DNA of 32,319 nt from Bacteroidia bacterium (GTDB taxonomy: Bacteria; Bacteroidota; Bacteroidia; Bacteroidales; JAPLDU01), in contig JAPLDU010000054.1 of NCBI GenBank assembly GCA_026391255.1, positions 1 to 32,319 on the forward strand, given 5' to 3'. The position numbers and the translations under genes are program-made. Shown here one piece after another: positions 1 to 8,484 of the stretch (position 1 is the stretch's first letter; every line of letters begins with the position of its first letter). Under the pieces are notes generated by a model that saw only the letters and a program-made list of their open reading frames with translations, had not been told where the DNA came from and searched no databases.

Positions 1-122
1 TGTTTTATGTCTGAAATTCGCGTGGATCAAATCCCCTCCTTGCTCGCAGGGAGGGGTTAGGGGTGGGTAAAAATTGAATGCATCAATAGCTTGAAATTTT
101 AATAATTCAAAACAGTTTCTTA
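1..122 (-). mobile_element. MITE-like inverted-repeat element, partial copy 1
   Basis: This is one end of a dispersed element, cut by the window start. Read on the minus strand it begins TAAGAAACTGTTTTGAATT and runs through a TTTTTACCCACCCCTAACCC stretch into a GC-rich hairpin (CCCCTCC...GGAGGGG, about 34-57). The same order of motifs occurs at 12185-12431 and 26379-26610 in the opposite orientation. No coding capacity is visible. The other half must lie upstream of the window. Confidence 0.6.
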
Positions 123-138
123 AATCATTGAGATGTTT

Positions 139-216
139 ACTAACTAATTTCTAATTTCAATTTTTAATTTCTTAATTTCTAATTTCTTATTTCTAATGCC
201 TATTGCCTAATGCCTC
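139..216. repeat. degenerate tandem array (TTTCTAA words, then GCCTATTGCCTAATGCC)
   Basis: The array lies between the MITE-like element and the ppk1 stop codon. The first 60 bases are repeats of TTTCTAATTTC-like words. The last 20 are the TGCCTAATGCCTATTGCC word family also seen near 9430, 24209, 24390, 31290 and 31530. I see no gene or hairpin terminator in this stretch. Confidence 0.6.
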
Positions 217-222
217 GTATTC

Positions 223-2280
223 TCATTTTTCAGACAGATATTTCATGATTGCAATTTGCGAACGCAATTTTTTTTCACCGGTATTTGGTTTGTAACGATT
301 GCTCAGTTGATCATCCAGTACACGGGCTTTCACATTATCGTGCCATTGAAGGTTCAGTATGTCTTTCAGTTCTTTTTTTAATTTGATATTATTAACGGGG
401 CAGGTAACTTCCACCCGGTGGTCTAAATTTCTTACCATCCAGTCGGCGGATGAAATGAAAATTTTTTCATTGCCTCCATGATAAAATATAAATACACGTG
501 AATGCTCCAGGTATTCATCCACAATGCTTATTGCCTGTACATGATTTTTCAGTTTTGGTAAATCCGTGAGCATACAAAATATTCCACGGATGATAAGTCT
601 GATTTTTACACCAAATCTTGCGGCTTCAAACAAATGATCAATCAAGATTTCATCTGAAAGGGAATTCATTTTTAAAATCATTCCGGCTTGTTTTCCTTTT
701 TTTGCCTGCCTGATCTCAAAATCAATGAGTTTAGACATATCAAGGCGCAGATTTTTAGGGCAGGTAATTAACTTACTGCATTCATCGATCATGTTTTTAT
801 TTTCTTTTGGTTTTTCCAGATATTGAAAAACACGTTCAATATCAGCCATGATCGTTGCATTTGATGTAAGCAGGCAAAAATCGGTATAAATTTTTGCTGT
901 ATTCTCATCTAAATTCCCGGTACTTATGAATCCGTATTTTTTGCTTCGGTTACCTACTATTTTTCTGATCACACATAATTTAGCATGTACTTTCATTTCA
1001 TGAATTCCAATCAGCACATGAATGCCTTCTTCTTCAAGAATTGTTTTCCAGTATAAGTTGGCTTCTTCATGAAACCTGGCTCTCAGTTCCAGCATCACCG
1101 TTACCTGCTTACCGTTTCTAGCTGCATTGATCAGGGCATTCATGACTTTTGAACTGGGCGCAACACGGTAAGCTGTAATTTTAATGCTCTTAACATTGGC
1201 ATCCATGGCTGCTTCACGAAGTAAATCAATCAATGAATCGAACGAATGATAAGGGAAACATAAAAGCACGTCTTTTTTTAAGACCACATCTGTGACTCTC
1301 GGTGAATCTTTTAATGCTGAAAGAGTGATGATTTTGCGATGTGACTTTTTCTTAGGAAAAACATCCGGGAAATTCATAAAATCCATAAAATTGTGAATTC
1401 GCCCCCCAGGAATTACTGAATCTTTTGAAGATAAATTCAATCGTTTGAATAAATATTTCAGCAATATTGAATCTATTTCTTTATCATAGACCAATCTGAC
1501 TGTTTTTCCACGTTTTCTTTTCTTTATTCCGGCTTCAATTTTTTGTATTAAATTAGTACTTACATCGTTATCCAGATCAATTTCAGCATCACGGGTCACT
1601 TTGAAAATCCAGGCATTAAAGCGGTCAAGATCCATATGACCAAAGATGTATTTTAAGTTGAAACGAATGACATCTTCCAGGAGAATAATATGGGTCTGAT
1701 TGTTATGAGAAGGAAGCAGGACAAAGCGGTTCATCACCCGGGTCGGTACTTCGATCACTGCAAATTTATGTTGGTATGCATTGGCAGATGACGACATCTG
1801 CACGGCCAGATAAAGTGATTTTTCCCTGAGATTGGGAAACTCAGGAATGCTTTCAATCATTAACGGAATTATATTGCTGCGTACTTCGCTGTCAAAGTAT
1901 TGCTGAACAAATTTTTGCTGGGGCAGGGTCAATTGCTTTTCAGTTTTGATGAACACATTATTCCGCTTCATCTCCCGGATTATTTCGTCCCAGATCCTGT
2001 TAAATTCATTTTGCTGCAGCAACACAATCTGGTTAATATCTTCCATGATGCGTTTCGGATTCTTTTCCAGGTGCATCCTCAGTTCGGCCTTGCTCCCGAA
2101 TTCAAGCATTCTCTTTAAAGTAGCCACACGAACTCTGAAAAACTCATCTAAATTGTTGGAAAATATTCCAAGAAAATGAATACGTTCTATCAACGGATTG
2201 CTTGTATCTGCAGCTTCCTGCAAGACCCTGCCGTTAAATGACAACCAACTGATATCCCGTATGATAAACTTTTTCTTCAT
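223..2280 (-). CDS. ppk1: polyphosphate kinase 1
   Basis: Reversibly transfers the gamma-phosphate of ATP onto a growing polyphosphate chain, which stores phosphate. The protein is 685 residues, a normal PPK1 length. The N-terminal helical domain starts with the typical RDISWLSFNGRVLQEA pattern and NNLDEFFRVRV follows at 42-52. The catalytic core has the autophosphorylated histidine at H432 in KVHAKL, the phosphate-binding arginines at R372 and R402, and the second conserved histidine H593 in EHSRVFIFYHGG. All key residues are present, so the enzyme should be active. It begins 23 bases after the phoU stop codon, so phoU and ppk1 are probably cotranscribed as the end of the phosphate operon. 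The stop codon runs into a TAGGCAATAGGCATT-type array. Confidence 0.97.
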   Translation of the reverse strand: MKKKFIIRDISWLSFNGRVLQEAADTSNPLIERIHFLGIFSNNLDEFFRVRVATLKRMLEFGSKAELRMHLEKNPKRIMEDINQIVLLQQNEFNRIWDEIIREMKRNNVFIKTEKQLTLPQQKFVQQYFDSEVRSNIIPLMIESIPEFPNLREKSLYLAVQMSSSANAYQHKFAVIEVPTRVMNRFVLLPSHNNQTHIILLEDVIRFNLKYIFGHMDLDRFNAWIFKVTRDAEIDLDNDVSTNLIQKIEAGIKKRKRGKTVRLVYDKEIDSILLKYLFKRLNLSSKDSVIPGGRIHNFMDFMNFPDVFPKKKSHRKIITLSALKDSPRVTDVVLKKDVLLCFPYHSFDSLIDLLREAAMDANVKSIKITAYRVAPSSKVMNALINAARNGKQVTVMLELRARFHEEANLYWKTILEEEGIHVLIGIHEMKVHAKLCVIRKIVGNRSKKYGFISTGNLDENTAKIYTDFCLLTSNATIMADIERVFQYLEKPKENKNMIDECSKLITCPKNLRLDMSKLIDFEIRQAKKGKQAGMILKMNSLSDEILIDHLFEAARFGVKIRLIIRGIFCMLTDLPKLKNHVQAISIVDEYLEHSRVFIFYHGGNEKIFISSADWMVRNLDHRVEVTCPVNNIKLKKELKDILNLQWHDNVKARVLDDQLSNRYKPNTGEKKLRSQIAIMKYLSEK

Positions 2281-2303
2281 ATAAACTGTGACTTCCTGAT
2301 TTA

Positions 2304-2969
2304 TTACTTCTTTTTGTTGCTGTGTTTTACCACTTTAGCCTCAATATGGAAGATCAGTTCCTCTGCAATGTTTTTACAAAGATCACCGATGCGTTCCATC
2401 TTTTTAATGATGGAGTAAAGGTATAATGTTTGTTCGATCAGCTCAGGATACTGCCTGAAAAGGATTACGGAAGTCTTATGGGAATTCATATGAATCTCGT
2501 TGAGCAGGTGATCCTGCTTGAAAAGTTTCCTGGCCAGTTTGGTATCTTCATTTTCAATCCCTGAGCAGATTTCTGACATCATGATCAATGTCTGGTCGTA
2601 CATTTCGTCGAAACGAAGTTCTTTCCTGATGGTGGCATCGAGCGGCTTTTCAAATTCGAGTACGAAGTTGGCCATTTTTCGTGCATTGTCGCCAATACGT
2701 TCCAGGTTTGATGCCGTGTTGAGGCATGATAAAACAAACCTCAGGTCAACCGCCACCGGGTTATACAATGCAAGGATGTTTTCCACGTCAAGGGTGATCT
2801 TCAGATCATAGACATCCACCCGCTTTTCATTTGCAATGATCTCGTGAACAATGTCCTGGTCCCAGGTATCCAGCGATTCTTTGTTCTTTTCGACCTGGCC
2901 CTTCACTAATTTAGCCATATCAAGCGTGTCTTGCTTTAACTGCTTCAGGGATAATTCAAGATTTATCAT
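2304..2969 (-). CDS. phoU: phosphate transport regulator PhoU
   Basis: PhoU proteins are cytoplasmic negative regulators that link the Pst transporter to the PhoR kinase and prevent excess phosphate uptake. This one has 221 residues and the usual two repeats of a three-helix bundle, about residues 10-105 and 115-215. The metal-binding style motifs are visible as NLERIGDNARKMA (about residue 88) and KKMERIGDLCKNIAEE (about residue 190), the E/D-xx-RIGD pattern of the family. It lies between pstB and ppk1, its usual neighbours. The start ATG is followed by INLELSLKQLKQDTLDMA, a normal PhoU N-terminus. The 191-base gap upstream is full of TTAGTCG repeats. Confidence 0.96.
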   Translation of the reverse strand: MINLELSLKQLKQDTLDMAKLVKGQVEKNKESLDTWDQDIVHEIIANEKRVDVYDLKITLDVENILALYNPVAVDLRFVLSCLNTASNLERIGDNARKMANFVLEFEKPLDATIRKELRFDEMYDQTLIMMSEICSGIENEDTKLARKLFKQDHLLNEIHMNSHKTSVILFRQYPELIEQTLYLYSIIKKMERIGDLCKNIAEELIFHIEAKVVKHSNKKK

Positions 2970-2970
2970 A

Positions 2971-3160
2971 TTATTAGTCGTTAGTCGTTAGTCCTTAGTC
3001 CTTAGTCGTTAGTCGTTAGTCATAAGTTGGCAATTGTCAGTAATCAGAATGTCAATAACAATATTGTCATCTTTTTCACTTTATCACTTCATCACTTCAT
3101 CACACAATCACCCTGACAATATGTTACTTATGACTATGGACTATTGACTTACAACTAAAA
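2971..3160. repeat. pstB-phoU gap: TTAGTCG array and TCATCACT array
   Basis: The 2971-3026 stretch consists of TTAGTCGTTAGTCCTTAGTC-type words. The 3071-3107 stretch consists of TTCATCACTTCATCAC words, and 3120-3150 holds TTATGACTATGGACTATTGACTTA. No reading frame or clear terminator is seen. The gap interrupts what is otherwise a standard pst-phoU operon. Confidence 0.6.
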
Positions 3161-3913
3161 TCATCCAAACCTTCCTGTCACATAATTCTGGGTTCTGACT
3201 TCCTTTGGGTTGGTAAATATTTTATTGGTTACGTCATATTCAATCAGTTCACCGAGATAGAAAAATGCGGTAAAATCCGATACCCTGGCAGCCTGTTGCA
3301 TATTATGGGTAACGATGATAATAGTATATTTTTTCTTCAAGTCGATGATCAGGTCCTCAATTTTGGATGTGGATATAGGATCGAGGGCAGAGGCTGGTTC
3401 GTCCATGCACAGGATGGAGGGTTTAACTGCCAGCGCACGTGCAATGCACAACCGCTGCTGCTGGCCTCCTGATAAACCAATGGCCGATTTCTTCAGGTTA
3501 TCCTTCACCTCGTCCCATAAAGCTGCCTGCATCAATGAACTGATCACAGACTCCTCGATCGTGTGTTTGTTGGTTTCTCCGTTTACTCTCAGTCCATAGG
3601 CAACATTTTCATAGATGGACATGGGAAAAGGGTTAGGTTTCTGGAAAACCATTCCTACTTTTTTCCTCAATTCGTCTATTTTAGTATCTTTCAAGTAAAT
3701 ATTCTTTCCTTCAATAAATACTTCACCAATGATTCTGGTATTGTCAATCAGGTCGTTCATCCTGTTAAACAGCCTGATAAATGTTGATTTTCCACATCCC
3801 GAAGGTCCGATCAGTGCTGTGACAGTATTTGTCTCAACCCTGAAATTGATGTTCTTCAGTGCTTCATAATCACCGTAGAAGAAATTCAGATTCCTGGTTT
3901 CAAGTATATACAT
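3161..3913 (-). CDS. pstB: phosphate ABC transporter ATP-binding protein PstB
   Basis: This is the ATPase subunit that powers phosphate import through PstA and PstC at the inner face of the cytoplasmic membrane. It has 250 residues, full length for the family. The Walker A motif GPSGCGKST is at 36-44, the Q-loop glutamine at about 91 in [16 protein letters not shown], the signature LSGGQQQR at 147-154, Walker B with the catalytic glutamate (ILCMDEP) at 167-173, and the switch histidine H203 in [11 protein letters not shown]. The PstB-specific [11 protein letters not shown] stretch follows Walker A. It lies in order after pstC and pstA. All catalytic residues are intact. Confidence 0.97.
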   Translation of the reverse strand: MYILETRNLNFFYGDYEALKNINFRVETNTVTALIGPSGCGKSTFIRLFNRMNDLIDNTRIIGEVFIEGKNIYLKDTKIDELRKKVGMVFQKPNPFPMSIYENVAYGLRVNGETNKHTIEESVISSLMQAALWDEVKDNLKKSAIGLSGGQQQRLCIARALAVKPSILCMDEPASALDPISTSKIEDLIIDLKKKYTIIIVTHNMQQAARVSDFTAFFYLGELIEYDVTNKIFTNPKEVRTQNYVTGRFG

Positions 3914-3916
3914 GGA

Positions 3917-4137
3917 TAGATATGAATTATGAGTTATGAGTTATGAATGATGAGTATCAGGTAACATTCAGGTTACCATAATATTTCAACTTCTTTCATT
4001 TTATTTCAACATATTTCTATAAATTTCAAACTATTTCTATTTATTTCTATTTTCTATTTATTTCTATTTTCTATTTATTTCTATTTATTTCTATTTTCTA
4101 TTTATTTCTATTTATTTCTATTTTCTATTTATTTTTA
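3917..4137. repeat. pstA-pstB gap: ATGAGTT array and ATTTCTATTT array
   Basis: The 3917-3957 stretch carries ATGAATTATGAGTTATGAG words. From about 4010 to 4137 the DNA is an almost pure TATTTCTATTTATTTCTATTTTC array. It runs into the 3' end of pstA and supplies that gene's stop codon and its final Asn-Lys-Asn-Lys codons. No gene is present. Confidence 0.65.
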
Positions 4138-4973
4138 TTAGTAAAATAATTTCTCATAAAACTTGCTGTCAGGTTAAGAATAAGCACCATCACCACAAGA
4201 ACGAAAGCTGTTCCGTAAGCCATGGGTCTTGTGGCTTCAATATCTGTTCCGCTTGTAACGAGAACGTATAAATTATAAGGAAGCGCCATCACCTGATCGA
4301 AAATGCTGGTAGGGAGTTTTGGCAGGAAATAGGCGGCCACGGTGAACAGGATGGGGGCTGTTTCGCCTGATACCCTGCTGATGGAAAGGATCATGCCGGT
4401 CAGGATATTAGGAAAAGCAGTCGGAACCAGAATTCTCCGTATGGTTTGTATTTTGGATGCGCCTAGAGCAAAACTGCCGAACCGCAGTGAATCATCCACA
4501 GACTTGAGCGCTTCTTCGGTGGTTCTGATGATGACAGGTAATACCATGAGTCCGAGTGTGAGTGAACCCGCAATGATGGAATCGCCAAAACCTAATTTAT
4601 TTACGAACAATGCCATGCCAAACAACCCGAAAACAATAGATGGTACTCCGGCTAAATTATTAGTCATCAGTCTCATAAACTTTTTCAGTTTACTTTCTTT
4701 CAGGTATTCGTTCAAATAAATACCTGACAACACACCTACCGGGAATGCAAATATCATGCTTCCGGCGATCAGGCACATGGTTCCCACAATGGCCGGTAAA
4801 ATTCCTCCACCTTTCATTCCATCTTTGGGCATGGTAGTAAGAAATTCCCAGTTTACCACTTTTATCCCCCTGATAATAATAAAGTACAGTATGAGAAATA
4901 ATATTCCTATGATGATGATGCTGATCAACCTGAACAGGTTAAAAGCAATGGCTTGTTTCGTGTTCTTTTTCAT
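4125..4973 (-). CDS. pstA: phosphate ABC transporter permease PstA
   Basis: One of the two membrane subunits that form the phosphate channel. It has 282 residues and about six membrane segments, starting near residues 12-34 and 60-84. The permease coupling (EAA-like) loop is seen around 153-190 in EEALKSVDDSLRFGSFALGA and the following FPNILTG stretch. GVPSIVFGLFGMALF (about 108-122) is typical of the PstA/PstC family. The ATG overlaps the pstC stop codon in an ATGA arrangement, which indicates translational coupling. The last four residues (Asn-Lys-Asn-Lys) and the TAG stop lie inside the downstream ATTTCTATTT array, so the C-terminus may have been changed by repeat growth. Confidence 0.96.
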   Translation of the reverse strand: MKKNTKQAIAFNLFRLISIIIIGILFLILYFIIIRGIKVVNWEFLTTMPKDGMKGGGILPAIVGTMCLIAGSMIFAFPVGVLSGIYLNEYLKESKLKKFMRLMTNNLAGVPSIVFGLFGMALFVNKLGFGDSIIAGSLTLGLMVLPVIIRTTEEALKSVDDSLRFGSFALGASKIQTIRRILVPTAFPNILTGMILSISRVSGETAPILFTVAAYFLPKLPTSIFDQVMALPYNLYVLVTSGTDIEATRPMAYGTAFVLVVMVLILNLTASFMRNYFTNKNK

Positions 4974-6166
4974 TTGCTTTTATCCCTTATGAATTCCACT
5001 GAGGTATTTACGATTAAGGTTATAAGGAACAGCACGATTCCGAGAGCAAACAAAGCTTTGAAATGCAAACCTCCGTAAGAGGCTTCTCCAAGTTCTGCGG
5101 CGATGGTTGCAGGAATTGTCCGCACAGGTTGCAACATTGTATGTGGCATTATTGCAGCATTTCCGGTGACCATCAGCACTGCCATGGTTTCTCCGATGGC
5201 CCGGCCGATTCCAAGGATGGTTGCTGCTGTTATGCCCGATTTAGCATATGGAATGACTACTCTGACAATAGTCTGCCATTGATTGGCTCCCAATGCCATG
5301 CTGGCTTCCTGCATTGACCGCGGCACAGCCTTGATTGCATCTTCCGAGATAGTAATAATGGTAGGTAATGCCATAATGCCGAGTATAATACTTCCGGCTA
5401 AAGCCGTTTCACCAACCGGGATTGCAAAAATCTTCTGAATGAGGGGTACAACTATGATCAGTCCAAAAAAACCGAAAATTACCGAAGGAATGCCTGCCAG
5501 CAATTCGATCAGAGGTTTCAGAAAGAACCGCAGGCGGGGGCTTGCAACCTCAGCCAGATAAATGGCGGTGGCTATTCCAAGGGGAAAAGCGATCAGTATT
5601 GCACCGAGGCTGACCCATATCGTTCCCAGGATCAGAGGAAGTATACCAAACTGGGCAGCGGGTTGTGTAGTAGGATACCATTCTTTGCCTCCGAAAAAAC
5701 CCGTCAATGTTACATTCCGGATAGGTAATCTTGTCCCTTTGAAGTTGACCGGAATATATTTCTCTGAAAAGAACATCAGTATATTGGGATGTTTCACTAC
5801 CATTTCATTGAGTTTCTGGGGCAGGTTCTCAAACTCACTGCCCAGGTCAGCTTCAGTATAATATTTTGAAATGTCATCCATACTGAAAAGAAATATGGAA
5901 TCATTGGTTCCACCTACTTCTTTCCATGTCATTATTTCACCATTGAAAATCTTTTTAATCTGTTCGGAACGAAGTTTTTTAACAGGATTGTTACTGTTTA
6001 CGTATAGTGCAGAACCCTTCTCAACAGGCGAACTGGTAAAAAGGCCAATTCCTTCACTGAACAGGAAGATTATGATAAAAATAACCGCTAGGCTGGTAAT
6101 GGTGCTACTGGTAAACAGGATGCCTTCGACAAATTTTTCGTAGTATTTTCTTATTTTTTTTCTCAC
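4970..6166 (-). CDS. pstC: phosphate ABC transporter permease PstC with PstS-like periplasmic insertion
   Basis: Second channel subunit of the Pst importer. It has 398 residues, about 80-100 more than a typical PstC. After the first membrane segment (about 17-42) there is a long periplasmic stretch to about residue 155. Residues 54-95 contain NPVKKLRSEQIKKIFNGEI and then WKEVGG. This closely matches PstS of the same cluster (NKVSQLTREQLEGIFTGKI and WKEVGG, residues 111-155). The rest is a normal permease: FGILPLILGT near 173, AGIPSVIFGFFGLI, the coupling loop with EASMALGANQWQT, and GRAIGETMAVLMVTG. It overlaps pstA by four bases. The insertion is clearly in frame and uninterrupted. Its role is unknown to me; see findings. 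Confidence 0.95.
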   Translation of the reverse strand: MRKKIRKYYEKFVEGILFTSSTITSLAVIFIIIFLFSEGIGLFTSSPVEKGSALYVNSNNPVKKLRSEQIKKIFNGEIMTWKEVGGTNDSIFLFSMDDISKYYTEADLGSEFENLPQKLNEMVVKHPNILMFFSEKYIPVNFKGTRLPIRNVTLTGFFGGKEWYPTTQPAAQFGILPLILGTIWVSLGAILIAFPLGIATAIYLAEVASPRLRFFLKPLIELLAGIPSVIFGFFGLIIVVPLIQKIFAIPVGETALAGSIILGIMALPTIITISEDAIKAVPRSMQEASMALGANQWQTIVRVVIPYAKSGITAATILGIGRAIGETMAVLMVTGNAAIMPHTMLQPVRTIPATIAAELGEASYGGLHFKALFALGIVLFLITLIVNTSVEFIRDKSK

Positions 6167-6223
6167 AGTTCATGAATAATATTATTTTATTTCTGAAATA
6201 TTGATGCGCTTTGGCAAAAAATT

Positions 6224-6365
6224 CCAAAAAACAAATCTCAAAAAACAAATAATAAACAATATCAAAATTTCAAATACGAAATGCAACGCTGGTTTTGAAT
6301 TTGTCATTTTGTTGATTCGAATTTATTTGTAATTTGTATTTTGAGATTTGTGATTTCTTGTTTGG
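6224..6365. repeat. AT-rich imperfect inverted repeat between phoR and pstC
   Basis: The left arm consists of CAAATCTCAAAAAACAAAT words and the right arm of the complement, ending TTTTGAGATTTGTGATTTC and then TTGTTTGG. The arms share ACAAATCTCAAAA exactly, with looser pairing further in. The structure fills most of the 222-base gap. It could fold into a long weak hairpin in RNA. No gene is visible. Confidence 0.5.
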
Positions 6366-6388
6366 TTCTGGCTCCTCCAGGTTAGGAA

Positions 6389-7441
6389 TCACCCCTTCTT
6401 TAAAGTGAATGAGAAACTGGATCCGATGCCGGGAGAACTCCTGACATGGATGGTTTGCTTATGAGATTCGATGATGTGCTTTACAATGGCCAGTCCCAGG
6501 CCGGATCCGCCGGCATCCCGTGAACGGCTTTTATCCACCCTGTAAAATCTTTCAAAAAGCCTTGGAAGATGCTCCTGGCCGATGCCAATCCCGTTATCAG
6601 AAATCTCAATCAGGATGTTTTCATCCATGTCATGAAACCCAACCCTTGTCTGACCTCCTTCAACACCATATTTCAGCGAGTTGTCGGCCAGGTTGATCAG
6701 TGCCTGTTGAATGCGTTCCTTGTCAGCAAAAACAAAAACAGGCTTGTCGGGTCTGGTGTCTTCCGTGAAGCTGAACCTTATCTTTTTCTTCCGGGCTTTA
6801 TTTTCCAACATGTCAAATACCTCATGGCAAAGAGATACTATGTCAAACCTGGAATAGAAAAGGTTCATTTCACCGGACTCAAACTGGGAAATGATCTCGA
6901 GGTCCTCTACGATATTGATCAGCCTGTCGATATTTTTTTCTGATTTCTGCAGGTAGTCACGGTTAACATTTTTATCATCCAATGCTCCGTCCAGTAAGGT
7001 AAGAATGTAGCCCTGGATATTGAACAGGGGGGTTTTCAATTCATGGGAAACATTGGCCAGGAATTCCCTTCGGTAGGTTTCCAGTTTCTTAAGTTGCCTG
7101 ATCTCTTCATTATGCCTCTCGGCCCATTCAGCAACTTCTTTATTTATATTTTCGAGGGCATTTTCACCGGTCATAGGTTTCACAATTGATCTTCCGTTTT
7201 CTGTTTTTGAATTATGTATTGTCTTATAAATGACCTTGATCTTTTCATATATGAATTTTTTTTGAATGAATGACAGTATTAATGTGGAAATTATCCATAT
7301 CAGAACAGCAGTAAGCAGCATGATCAGCCAGTTCACATGAATTCCGGACAGGTAGGCTGAGGAAAAAAAAATGATACAAAACAGCAAACTGAATACTATT
7401 CCTGAATAAATAATAAGTTTTTCCGGCTTATGAACATTCAT
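6389..7441 (-). CDS. phoR: PhoR-type sensor histidine kinase
   Basis: Membrane histidine kinase, probably sensing phosphate status through the Pst/PhoU complex and phosphorylating the neighbouring PhoB-type regulator. It has 350 residues with two membrane segments close to the N-terminus (about 10-30 and 38-60) and almost no periplasmic loop, as in PhoR. The phosphorylated histidine is H133 in ANVSHELKTPLFNIQGY. The ATP-binding domain follows, with the N-box NLADNSLKYG, G1 DNGIGIG and G2 GGSGLGLAIVKH. No PAS domain is recognisable between membrane and kinase core; the 60-110 stretch looks like a short linker. It lies 155 bases after phoB and before pstC. Confidence 0.9.
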   Translation of the reverse strand: MNVHKPEKLIIYSGIVFSLLFCIIFFSSAYLSGIHVNWLIMLLTAVLIWIISTLILSFIQKKFIYEKIKVIYKTIHNSKTENGRSIVKPMTGENALENINKEVAEWAERHNEEIRQLKKLETYRREFLANVSHELKTPLFNIQGYILTLLDGALDDKNVNRDYLQKSEKNIDRLINIVEDLEIISQFESGEMNLFYSRFDIVSLCHEVFDMLENKARKKKIRFSFTEDTRPDKPVFVFADKERIQQALINLADNSLKYGVEGGQTRVGFHDMDENILIEISDNGIGIGQEHLPRLFERFYRVDKSRSRDAGGSGLGLAIVKHIIESHKQTIHVRSSPGIGSSFSFTLKKG

Positions 7442-7470
7442 TTATATTAGAATTGATAGCTAATAAACAG

Positions 7471-7600
7471 AATTTGAAAATTTGAAAATTTGTTAATGTG
7501 ATAATGTGATAATGTAACCCGTGACATGTGATTTAAGGATAAGTGACAGTAAGTAAAATGTGAATAACTCATCACACATCACTCATCACTCTTCACTCAT
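7471..7600. repeat. phoB-phoR gap: TTTGAAAA, ATGTGATA and TCATCACT arrays
   Basis: Three short arrays lie in a row: TTTGAAAATTTGAAAATTTG at 7471-7490, AATGTGATAATGTGATAATG at about 7495-7515, and ATCACTCATCACTCTTCACTC at 7574-7600. The last one runs into the phoB 3' end, where it forms the final GAG TTA codons and the TGA stop. Confidence 0.55.
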
Positions 7601-8280
7601 AACTCATATTTATAACCAACTCCTTTGATGGTTTTAATATTATCGTTCTGTAGTTTTTCCCTGATCTTCCGGATGTGAACATCAATGGTTCTTTCTCCTA
7701 CAATAATATTGTCATCCCATACTGAGGAATAGATCTCTTCACGGGTAAATACCTTGTTGGGTTTGGAAGTAAGAAGCGCCAGCAGTTCGAATTCCTTTTT
7801 AGGTAAAGTAAGTTCACGGTCATCAATCGTCACGCGGAATTGTTCTTTATTGACAGAGAGATTACCGACAGTATACGCTGAATTATCGGTTGATTTTTTC
7901 CCATACCTCCGAAGTAATGAAGAAATTTTACTTGTCAGCAGACGCGGTTTTATAGGTTTGCTGATATAATCATCGGCGCCGGCCTCAAATCCGGCAATCT
8001 GTGAGTAATCCTCGTTGCGGGCGGTGAGGAAGGCAATCACTGAATCCTGCAGGTAGGGAATCTCGCGTAACTCCCGGCATGTCTCAATACCGTCGAGGCC
8101 GGGCATCATGACATCAATGATGATCAGGTGCGGAATTTTTTCTTTTGCAACCTGGATGGCATTCCTTCCGTTGATTGCAGTATATACCTGGTAGCCTTCT
8201 TTTTTCAGGTTATAGCCAACAAATTCGAGTATGTCCTCCTCATCATCAACGATCAGAATTATGTATTCGGAGTTGTTCAT
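7597..8280 (-). CDS. phoB: PhoB-type response regulator (OmpR family)
   Basis: DNA-binding response regulator of 227 residues, most likely the phosphate-regulon activator given its position between pstS and phoR. The receiver domain (about 5-120) has the acidic pair D12 and D13, the phosphoacceptor D56 in LIIIDVMMPGLDG, the conserved threonine in AFLTARNED and the lysine in DDYISKPIKPR. The C-terminal winged helix (about 135-227) shows LTLPKKEFELLALL and ERTIDVHIRKIREKL, typical of the OmpR/PhoB output domain. The last two codons and the stop are made of ATGAGTTATGAG repeat sequence, so the ordinary C-terminal tail may have been replaced. A candidate target is the TTAACAT repeat upstream of the porin at 10949-10967. 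Confidence 0.92.
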   Translation of the reverse strand: MNNSEYIILIVDDEEDILEFVGYNLKKEGYQVYTAINGRNAIQVAKEKIPHLIIIDVMMPGLDGIETCRELREIPYLQDSVIAFLTARNEDYSQIAGFEAGADDYISKPIKPRLLTSKISSLLRRYGKKSTDNSAYTVGNLSVNKEQFRVTIDDRELTLPKKEFELLALLTSKPNKVFTREEIYSSVWDDNIIVGERTIDVHIRKIREKLQNDNIKTIKGVGYKYEL

Positions 8281-8342
8281 TTTTTTCAGTTATTAATTCC
8301 GGATTTATGCTGCTAATGTACAATAATTCCTGATATGAAATT

Positions 8343-8411
8343 TATGGTAGTCAAAAGTCAATAGTCGTAAGTCATTAGTTGTAATTCGTAATTCGTAATT
8401 CGTAATTAATA
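8343..8411. repeat. pstS-phoB gap: AGTCAATAGTCGTAAG and TTCGTAA arrays
   Basis: The 8343-8380 stretch is made of GTCAAAAGTCAATAGTCGTAAGTC words. The 8385-8411 stretch is three and a half units of TTCGTAA. The array ends beside the hairpin terminator of pstS. No gene is present. Confidence 0.55.
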
Positions 8412-8413
8412 AA

Positions 8414-8461
8414 CTGCCCTGGCAATACCCGGTAAATGAGAAGTACCGGATAGCAGGGCAG
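8414..8461 (-). terminator. hairpin terminator downstream of pstS
   Basis: The outer arms CTGCCCTG and CAGGGCAG are perfectly complementary. The inner arms TACCCGGTA and TACCGGA extend the stem. On the minus strand the stem is followed by TTTATTAATTA, a moderately T-rich tail. It lies 24 bases past the pstS stop codon, which suggests that the porin-pstS transcript ends here and phoB is transcribed separately or by read-through. Confidence 0.6.
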
Positions 8462-8484
8462 TAACCTAAAAGCTAATGTGTGTT

